5,535 bases of DNA, taken from positions 1 to 5,535 of the forward strand of contig JAIUYC010000359.1 of the NCBI GenBank assembly GCA_020216575.1, written 5' to 3'. The notes beneath the pieces were generated by a model. The model did no database searches, was not told the DNA's origin, and worked only from the letters and a program-made list of their open reading frames with translations. Shown here in pieces: positions 1 through 4,145 of the stretch. Within the stretch, counting starts at the first letter, position 1. Each line of letters begins with the position of its first letter. This DNA comes from Coleofasciculus sp. S288 (GTDB lineage: Bacteria; Cyanobacteriota; Cyanobacteriia; Cyanobacteriales; Coleofasciculaceae). A program made the translations under genes and the position numbers.

Positions 1-39
1 GATTCTTGGTTGGAGCCGTTAAAATCTCTTATTTTCGTT

Positions 40-81
40 AGGTTAAACCGCCGAATTTATTAATTTCGTAGGTATTGTTAC
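40..81 (-). promoter_or_regulatory. NtcA-type promoter, proximal of two, for a gene left of the window
   Basis: A second box GTA-N8-TAC (68-81) is followed on the leftward strand, again after exactly 22 nt, by TAACCT (40-45). The predicted start is near 33. The rightward strand has no TAN3T at this spacing, which fixes the direction. Together with the box at 282-295 it forms a tandem pair about 214 bp apart facing the same unseen gene. Confidence 0.65.
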
Positions 82-253
82 AACTTGCTTAGAGGGTTAT
101 CAAAAAAGGTGTCCGATTTCTAAAATTCTCTCTTTTGAATTATTCTTGATTCAATTTTCAGTAATATTTGTATTTCTTATGAAAGGTATTTACCTCCTTA
201 TCTATCTCTTCTGATAGAGTGACTGATCTTCAATTAATAAACTGTCCAAAGCC

Positions 254-295
254 AAGTTATGTGGCTTCAAGGGCTGAAATTGTAGCTAGTGTTAC
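254..295 (-). promoter_or_regulatory. NtcA-type promoter, distal of two, for a gene left of the window
   Basis: The NtcA box GTA-N8-TAC is at 282-295, flanked to TGTA/TACA. Exactly 22 nt downstream on the leftward strand is TAACTT (254-259), matching TAN3T with the same geometry as the nrtP promoter. Predicted transcription starts near 247. The -10 lies inside a small inverted repeat AAGCCA-N7-TGGCTT (249-267). The nrtP frame ends upstream and no start codon follows before the left edge, so the target gene lies outside; narB or nirA are natural guesses but are not seen. Confidence 0.65.
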
Positions 296-397
296 AGATT
301 ATTTCGTGACATGAATATTTTGCATTAACAGAATGCTATTTTTACATTTCATGGGAGCTTGAAAAAATTGAAAGAAATCGACAGCATGGGTTTCGCC

Positions 398-414
398 ATT
401 TTGAATTTTGAATT
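398..414. repeat. Short tandem ATTTTGA heptamer repeat
   Basis: Two copies of ATTTTGA plus ATT. AT-rich heptamer repeats of this kind (AATTCAAA-like on the other strand) are widespread between genes in filamentous cyanobacteria. It sits just beyond the nrtP 3' hairpin. No function is implied. Confidence 0.5.
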
Positions 415-431
415 GCTTATAACAGCTATTA

Positions 432-465
432 GGTATCAGGTGGGGAACGTTCCACACCCAATACC
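432..465 (-). terminator. Strong hairpin after nrtP (likely terminator or 3'-end stabiliser)
   Basis: The two 17-base arms (432-448 and 449-465) pair with one mismatch. Two further non-Watson-Crick positions become G-U pairs only in the leftward RNA, which suggests the structure is selected in the nrtP transcript. The centre is GGAACGTTCC. It begins about 25 nt beyond the nrtP stop. No T-run follows on the leftward strand, so it is not a textbook intrinsic terminator; RNA protection or factor-assisted termination are alternatives. Confidence 0.6.
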
Positions 466-490
466 CATAGTTGAAATCTTCAGTCTTATG

Positions 491-2008
491 TCAGTCTCGC
501 TCTATCAGTAGAGTAGGTACTTCTGTTAGTTCCACCTCTGGCGCTTCACCCTCGTGGTGTTCGGCAAAGGAGCCTTTGGGTTCTTTGAGGAAGAACCAGC
601 ATAGGAAGGTAACAACCAGGGCTGTGATTCCTAACGTTTGGAAGAAAATCCGGTTTCCGACATCACCTTCTGGTAACAAGCTGAACATTGTCAGATAAGC
701 TACGGCTCCCACGTTGCCATAAGCACCTACGTTACCAGCGACCTGACCCGTAATCCGCCGCTTGATTAAAGGTACCATTGCGAAGGTAGACCCTTCGCCG
801 GCTTGGACGAAGAACGAGCAAGCCATTGTCAGGATAACTGCGAGCGGTAGCCACCAAGTTCCTGTGACGCCACTCATCATTAGGTAGCCAATTCCCATGC
901 CACCCGTCAGTACAGTCATCGTCCACTTGCGGCTGCCTAGAGTATCAGAGATTAAGCCACCACCCGGACGCGCTGCCAAGTTCATGAAGGCATAGCTGGC
1001 GGCAATCATCCCAGCTAACTGCTTGCTCAATCCGAAGGTGTTCTCAAAGAACGCTGGGAGCATGGAAACCACGGCAAGCTCAGAACCGAAGTTAACTACA
1101 TAGGTGAGCTCTAAGAGAGCAACTTGAGTGAAGGTGTAGCGATCCTCTGCTGGATAGCGCTTTTTGCCCGTCATCAGGTCTTTGTTGACATCCCAGCACT
1201 TATAGGCTTGGAACAGATACAGACCTAACAATCCTAGATAGGTAATCGCTAACCCAGTTCCATCCAGCAAACCGACTTTGCCCAAGCGCCAAGCTAGAAC
1301 ACACAGAATTCCCACTAAGGGGATATTCATCAGCATCAAAAACCAAAAGTCTCTCTTAGAGGTAACTTCTAAGCCACCATGACGCTTGGGTTTTTGATAG
1401 ACTTTGCCGGGAGGTGTATCTTGGACATTGTTGAAGTAAATGACGCCATAGACAGCAGCGATGATACCAGTCAGTGCGATCGCAACTCGCCAGTTAATCG
1501 CACCTCCTGCCCCAAATGTGAGCACTGCCGCCACTGTTGGCAGGGTAAACGCCGCTGCCGCAGAACCAAAGTTACCCCAGCCCCCGTAGATGCCTTCTGC
1601 TGTCCCAATTTCTTTGGGAGGGAACCATTCGGCAACCATGCGGATACCAATCACGAAACCCGCACCAACAATACTTAGAGCCAAGCGGCTGATTACCAAT
1701 TGGCTAAAGTTTTGGGCAAGGGAGAAGATGATACAAGGAATTGCTGCATACATGAGCAGCAGCGAGTAAGTAATCCTTGGTCCAAAACGGTCTAATACCA
1801 TGCCAATGATGATCCGCGCTGGCACTGTCAAGGCAACGTTACAGATAGCCAGCGTCCTGATTTGTGCCGCCGTTAAACCCATATCTGCCTGTACGGCTGT
1901 GGCGAGGGGAGCTAAGTTGAACCACACCACAAACGACAGAAAGAAGGCAAACCACGTCATGTGTAAGATGCGGTATCTGCCACGAAATGTCCATAATTCT
2001 TTGAGCAT
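491..2008 (-). CDS. nrtP: MFS nitrate/nitrite permease NrtP (NNP/NarK family)
   Basis: This is a 505-residue plasma-membrane permease that imports nitrate and nitrite, supplying nitrate and nitrite reductases. The MFS motif A is at 69-78 (GMVLDRFGPR) and recurs in the C-half at 351-360 (GLISDTLGSR). Arg65 and Arg347, in the helices just before these loops, match the two substrate-binding arginines of the NarK/NrtA(fungal) family. Nitrate-signature segments are GGWGNFGSA at 142-150, ending at Pro157, and GNVGAYGNVG at 425-434. I count about 14 hydrophobic segments: the canonical 12, plus two (about 221-240 and 249-267) in the central loop. The tail (about 475-505) is acidic and hydrophilic. 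The start is supported by AGGAGGG seven bases before the ATG. An NtcA-type promoter lies upstream and a strong hairpin follows the stop. Nitrite-only or NarK-like exchange activity cannot be excluded from sequence, but the cyanobacterial nrt context favours uptake. Confidence 0.95.
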   Translation of the reverse strand: MLKELWTFRGRYRILHMTWFAFFLSFVVWFNLAPLATAVQADMGLTAAQIRTLAICNVALTVPARIIIGMVLDRFGPRITYSLLLMYAAIPCIIFSLAQNFSQLVISRLALSIVGAGFVIGIRMVAEWFPPKEIGTAEGIYGGWGNFGSAAAAFTLPTVAAVLTFGAGGAINWRVAIALTGIIAAVYGVIYFNNVQDTPPGKVYQKPKRHGGLEVTSKRDFWFLMLMNIPLVGILCVLAWRLGKVGLLDGTGLAITYLGLLGLYLFQAYKCWDVNKDLMTGKKRYPAEDRYTFTQVALLELTYVVNFGSELAVVSMLPAFFENTFGLSKQLAGMIAASYAFMNLAARPGGGLISDTLGSRKWTMTVLTGGMGIGYLMMSGVTGTWWLPLAVILTMACSFFVQAGEGSTFAMVPLIKRRITGQVAGNVGAYGNVGAVAYLTMFSLLPEGDVGNRIFFQTLGITALVVTFLCWFFLKEPKGSFAEHHEGEAPEVELTEVPTLLIERD

Positions 2009-2014
2009 CTGTTA

Positions 2015-2021
2015 CCCTCCT
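2015..2021 (-). promoter_or_regulatory. Shine-Dalgarno of nrtP
   Basis: On the leftward strand AGGAGGG lies six bases before the ATG at 2008 (GGAGG core seven bases away). It is the strongest ribosome-binding site attached to a start codon in the window and fixes the nrtP start. The TAG stop of the upstream small ORF (2022-2024) directly abuts it, so ribosomes finishing that ORF would cover this site. Confidence 0.85.
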
Positions 2022-2189
2022 CTACGAAAACTGGAACACTATCGAATGTTTTGACCGAGAAACTAGGATTGATAATTTGAATTGAATTCCCTGATTTTTA
2101 GCTATTTCCCTTATCAGAGAATCATCCTGTCCTGCTAGCTTAATGAGCCATTTGAGGTAGGCAGGTTTATTCCTCTGTAAAAGCCGCAT
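2022..2189 (-). CDS. Possible 55-aa small ORF in the nrtP leader (unproven)
   Basis: A 55-codon frame runs from ATG at 2189 to TAG at 2022-2024, entirely within the predicted nrtP leader. It begins about 30 nt after the predicted NtcA-dependent transcript start, has AAGGA (2200-2204) ten bases before the ATG, and ends 13 bases before the nrtP start, against its ribosome-binding site. The product would be basic (about ten Lys/Arg against three Asp/Glu), with a helix-like first half (YLKWLIKLAG, then SLIREIAKNQG) and a beta-prone tail (FKLSILVS). I recognise no family. Against it: codon use includes three ATA and two AGG, third-position GC is only about 40%, and a 55-codon open frame in AT-rich DNA is not rare. 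It could be a small regulator, a leader peptide for translational coupling, or chance. Confidence 0.3.
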   Translation of the reverse strand: MRLLQRNKPAYLKWLIKLAGQDDSLIREIAKNQGIQFKLSILVSRSKHSIVFQFS

Positions 2190-2209
2190 AAAGCTGGGTT
2201 CCTTAATTC

Positions 2210-2223
2210 GTGAATCAGTTCAC
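2210..2223. repeat. GTGAA-TCAG-TTCAC palindrome at the predicted nrtP transcript start
   Basis: Perfect 5 bp arms with a 4-base centre straddle the predicted +1 (about 2220). It could be an operator for a second regulator or a short hairpin at the very 5' end of the mRNA. Function is inferred only from its position. Confidence 0.35.
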
Positions 2224-2226
2224 TTC

Positions 2227-2268
2227 AGATTAATGAACCCGATTAACTCGCTTTGTAGATTCTGTTAC
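2227..2268 (-). promoter_or_regulatory. NtcA-activated promoter of nrtP
   Basis: On the leftward strand a perfect NtcA box GTA-N8-TAC spans 2255-2268, and its arms extend to a perfect TTTGTA/TACAAA palindrome (2252-2271). Exactly 22 nt downstream is TAATCT (2227-2232), which fits the TAN3T -10 of class II NtcA promoters, where NtcA replaces the -35. This predicts transcription from about 2220, giving a leader of about 210 nt before nrtP. NtcA is the cyanobacterial global nitrogen activator of the CRP family and responds to 2-oxoglutarate. The inference is that nrtP is switched on in nitrate or nitrogen-poor conditions and off in ammonium. Confidence 0.78.
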
Positions 2269-2554
2269 AAAGGATAAGTTTCAGCTATTAAATCTACCTT
2301 TTGGATGAGTAAACTTCCTAGGCTCTATACCTGTAAAACACTTTAGTCGTGTAGCTCTTCCTGGGGAGAATAAATTGTTCTGGGTCTAAGGCAAGGCTGG
2401 AGATAGTGAATTTTCGTCCCGCTTAAAACCTGTATCCCTAATTTTGCAGTTGAGCTGCATCTTAGAGCAATCTCCTATTAATGAGTTGAATACACCTAGG
2501 TAATAGAGCTTCTTTCTCAAGAGTAGCTTTGGAGAAAATAGTGAATTGGGGTAA

Positions 2555-2579
2555 TTATGGGATTCAACTTCTCCCATAA
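2555..2579. repeat. TTATGGGA-N9-TCCCATAA hairpin
   Basis: Perfect 8 bp inverted repeat with a 9-base loop in the gap upstream of nrtP. No T-run follows on either strand, so it is not an obvious terminator. It might be an operator or the structure of an unrecognised transcript. Confidence 0.4.
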
Positions 2580-2662
2580 AGCTGTTGATTGATGGTGGAA
2601 GTTTCAGGTCGTTTCTCGGTTATTGTCGCTCTTAAGAATTACACCCTTCAAGAGGTTGTTTC

Positions 2663-2676
2663 GTATATTTTGATAC
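2663..2676. promoter_or_regulatory. Isolated NtcA-like box in the nrtD-nrtP gap
   Basis: A perfect GTA-N8-TAC, but neither strand has a full TAN3T at 22-23 nt. Rightward there is TAATAC (2699-2704) at 22 nt; leftward there is TAATTC (2636-2641) at 21 nt. It could be a distal NtcA site, the promoter of an unannotated small RNA, or chance. Confidence 0.3.
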
Positions 2677-2739
2677 CGAAGGGCAGTTTTTATGAATTTA
2701 ATACATTGAGGTTATTCGTTTTCTGCATTAAAAGACGAT

Positions 2740-2755
2740 TTCAATCGGAATTGAA
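2740..2755. repeat. TTCAAT-CGGA-ATTGAA small hairpin
   Basis: Perfect 6 bp arms around a 4-base loop, just beyond the terminator element on the leftward strand, with a short TTTT about seven bases further on. It may be a back-up terminator; the stem is weak and AT-rich. Confidence 0.3.
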
Positions 2756-2763
2756 GAAGGTCT

Positions 2764-2846
2764 AAAAAAAGTAGGTTGGGTTAAAGAACAAAACTCAACC
2801 TTGACAGTCAAATGGTTGGGTTAAGCGTCAGCGAAACCCAACCTAC
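2764..2846 (-). terminator. Likely terminator of the nrt ABC operon built from a dispersed inverted-repeat element
   Basis: On the leftward strand a 76 bp element with perfect 12 bp ends GTAGGTTGGGTT/AACCCAACCTAC (2771-2782 and 2835-2846) is followed at once by TTTTTTT (2764-2770). The last sub-hairpin, GGTTGAGTT paired with AACCCAACC through one G-U, ends three bases before the T-run. This resembles an intrinsic terminator about 210-290 nt beyond the nrtD stop. It would separate the ABC operon from nrtP. Confidence 0.6.
2771..2846. repeat. GTAGGTTGGGTT inverted-repeat element (two nested hairpin units)
   Basis: Besides the 12 bp outer ends, an internal GGTTGGGTT (2814-2822) pairs perfectly with 2835-2843, and AACTCAACC (2792-2800) pairs with 2774-2782 with one mismatch. 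The element can therefore fold as one long stem or as two hairpins side by side. Elements beginning GTAGGTTGGGTT and ending AACCCAACCTAC are, from general knowledge, dispersed in many cyanobacterial genomes. No transposase is present, so this is at most a non-autonomous repeat. Confidence 0.7.
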
Positions 2847-3058
2847 GAGTCAGAAACTTTGGTGATGATGTACTAGTATTTATCTCTCATTTTCAGGAGA
2901 AAGAGCAGAGGAGCGGTCGCTGTTTTTGGATATGGATGGTTTGGGAATAGATCGCTGGATTGACAAACAGCAAAGGTTTTCCTCCACAGCCGCCAAATCC
3001 ATGCAGTTGAGAGTAGCGGCGCTCCTTCTGCCAACAACCGATGGTGAACTAACCATGC
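2847..3058. other. 3' flank of nrtD
   Basis: This stretch lies between the nrtD stop and the repeat-derived terminator. It contains a 58-codon leftward frame (2880-3056) starting two bases after the nrtD stop, but it is serine-rich, lacks a Shine-Dalgarno and resembles no family I know. I treat it as untranslated 3' region. Confidence 0.5.
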
Positions 3059-3919
3059 CTATTCTGCTGCATCGTCATGCGCATAGCGGCGATACAGAAA
3101 GTCAAGGGCATAGTTGCGCAATTCGTAATACTGTGGGTCTTCCATAATCCGAACACGCTTTCTAGGGCGACTGAACGGCACGTCTATCACGTCACCAATG
3201 TGAGCGGCTGGTCCATTGGTCATCATGACGATGCGATCGGCTAAGAAGAGTGCTTCATCAATATCATGCGTAATCATGAGGACAGTAACTCCGTACTCTC
3301 TCCAGATTTTCAGCAGTTCTTCTTGTAACTCTTCTTTGGTAATGGCATCTAATGCCCCAAAAGGTTCATCCAAAATCAAGATTTCGGGACGAATGGCTAA
3401 GGCGCGTGCGATCGCAACTCGCTGCTTCATCCCTCCCGAAAGCTGCGACGGCTTTTTATCAGCCGCTTCCGTCAGTCCCACCATCTCCAGAAGTTCCGAC
3501 ACCATTTCCTTCTTCTTGGAGTGAGGTCTGTCAGTATAAACGGCATCGACTGCCAAGTAAATGTTTTCAAAGGCACTCATCCAAGGCAGCAAGGAGTAAT
3601 TCTGGAACACCATCATCCGGTCGGGTCCAGGTTGGGTGATGCGCTTGTTTTTCAGCCGTACCTCACCGTAAGTCGGTTGCTGGAAGCCCGCCACCATGTT
3701 CAGCAGCGTTGATTTACCACAACCAGAGTGACCAATCAGGCAAATAAACTCGCCTTCATGAACGGTGAGATTAACGCCAGTGAGAACGGTGTAGGGACCT
3801 TCTGGCGTGGGATAAACCTTGGCGACATCCTCAATTTGAAGTAAGGGAGTTCCTTGGGATTTTTGAGCTTGGGTTTGGGATATTTGAGGGAAAAGGGTGT
3901 TGCTGTTGATGCCAGTCAT
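3059..3919 (-). CDS. nrtD: Nitrate/nitrite ABC transporter ATP-binding protein NrtD
   Basis: NrtD is the single-domain ATPase that pairs with NrtC on the inner face of the NrtB channel. All ABC motifs are present; numbering is from the ATG at 3919 (286 aa). They are Walker A GHSGCGKST (63-71), Q-loop VFQN (Gln106), signature LSGGMKQR (160-167), Walker B ILILDEP (180-186), D-loop ALDA (189-192) and H-loop His218 in ITHDIDEAL. The C-terminal DRIVMMTNGP...RPRKRV...YYELRN tail is the family tail also seen in NrtC. The frame stays open upstream to a GTG at 4015 (318 aa). Those extra 32 residues are a translated degenerate heptamer repeat (SKLIT twice) with no family similarity that I recognise, and the ATG-started length is nearer the roughly 270-290 aa usual for NrtD. 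I therefore prefer 3919, although neither start has a clear Shine-Dalgarno. It lies in the nrtC orientation and ends before a likely terminator. CmpD is the main alternative identity. Confidence 0.94.
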   Translation of the reverse strand: MTGINSNTLFPQISQTQAQKSQGTPLLQIEDVAKVYPTPEGPYTVLTGVNLTVHEGEFICLIGHSGCGKSTLLNMVAGFQQPTYGEVRLKNKRITQPGPDRMMVFQNYSLLPWMSAFENIYLAVDAVYTDRPHSKKKEMVSELLEMVGLTEAADKKPSQLSGGMKQRVAIARALAIRPEILILDEPFGALDAITKEELQEELLKIWREYGVTVLMITHDIDEALFLADRIVMMTNGPAAHIGDVIDVPFSRPRKRVRIMEDPQYYELRNYALDFLYRRYAHDDAAE

Positions 3920-3936
3920 GATGATAGAGGGAATGG

Positions 3937-3990
3937 TGTTAGGAGTGATGAGTTTGGAGCTATGAGTGATGAGTTTGGAGTTAGGAGTTA
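3937..3990. repeat. Degenerate heptamer tandem array (STRR-like) at the nrtD 5' end
   Basis: On the leftward strand about seven to eight heptamers follow in register: ACTCCTA, ACTCCAA, ACTCATC, ACTCATA, GCTCCAA, ACTCATC, ACTCCTA. A 17 bp exact direct repeat (3943-3959 and 3964-3980) gives a higher-order period of 21 bp, so the array is read in frame as two SKLIT-containing heptapeptides if translation starts at the GTG at 4015. Heptamer arrays of this kind are typical of cyanobacterial intergenic DNA, which argues that it is a spacer rather than coding. Confidence 0.75.
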
Positions 3991-4046
3991 TATCATCGCT
4001 ACTAAGTAATACCACATCTGTTACGATTGCCCCTTTTTGAACAAAT

Positions 4047-4061
4047 CACAGAGGCACAGAG
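4047..4061. repeat. CACAGAGG octamer tandem repeat in the nrtC-nrtD spacer
   Basis: CACAGAGG followed by CACAGAG: two consecutive copies of an 8 bp unit. Similar CAGAGG-type short repeats are frequent between cyanobacterial genes. The spacer has no NtcA box and no convincing promoter, so nrtD is probably co-transcribed with nrtC. Confidence 0.4.
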
Positions 4062-4145
4062 TTCACTCCAGGAGAGAAGATGGAGGGAATTAAAAGATAA
4101 AAGGGGTTATGGATGTGGATTTGGTATTAGTACCCGAACGTCTTT

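Larger units (their letters stand above)
1..490. other. Gene-free region left of nrtP: leader and regulatory DNA
   Basis: I find no credible gene here. On the leftward strand positions 1-247 contain neither ATG nor GTG, so any transcript from the promoters at 254-295 and 40-81 has a leader reaching beyond the window. Contents are the nrtP 3' hairpin, a heptamer repeat, the two NtcA-type promoters and an isolated AAGGAGGT at 192-199. The rightward strand has only very short frames, such as 11 codons from 180. Confidence 0.75.
2272..2763. other. About 490 bp without a recognisable gene, upstream of the nrtP promoter
   Basis: Apart from the hairpins at 2555-2579 and 2740-2755 and the NtcA-like box at 2663-2676, I see nothing firm. 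A 63-codon leftward frame (2386-2577) has no ribosome-binding site and no recognisable similarity. An imperfect direct repeat containing ATAGTGAATT occurs at 2403-2412 and 2538-2547. No transposase remnants, tRNA or CRISPR repeats are apparent. The stretch may be decayed sequence or hold an unrecognised small RNA. Confidence 0.5.

Noticed and set aside
1379..1678. 99-codon plus-strand frame inside nrtP
   Set aside because: Antisense shadow of a well-conserved permease; cysteine-rich composition reflects the opposite strand.
2386..2577. 63-codon leftward frame in the nrtD-nrtP gap
   Set aside because: No Shine-Dalgarno before the ATG, unremarkable composition, no family resemblance, and it begins inside a hairpin; likely chance.
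2740..2755. TTCAAT/ATTGAA sequence resembling the ends of some CRISPR repeats
   Set aside because: A single copy with no repeat-spacer periodicity; not a CRISPR array.
2880..3056. 58-codon leftward frame starting two bases after the nrtD stop
   Set aside because: Although placed for translational coupling, it lacks a ribosome-binding site, is serine-rich and has no recognisable similarity.
2926..3147. 73-codon plus-strand frame
   Set aside because: It overlaps the nrtD 3' end antisense and has no supporting signals.
4030..4106. CCCCTTTT ... AAAAGGGG inverted repeat in the nrtC-nrtD spacer
   Set aside because: Only 8 bp arms separated by about 61 bases, so unlikely to form a functional hairpin on its own.
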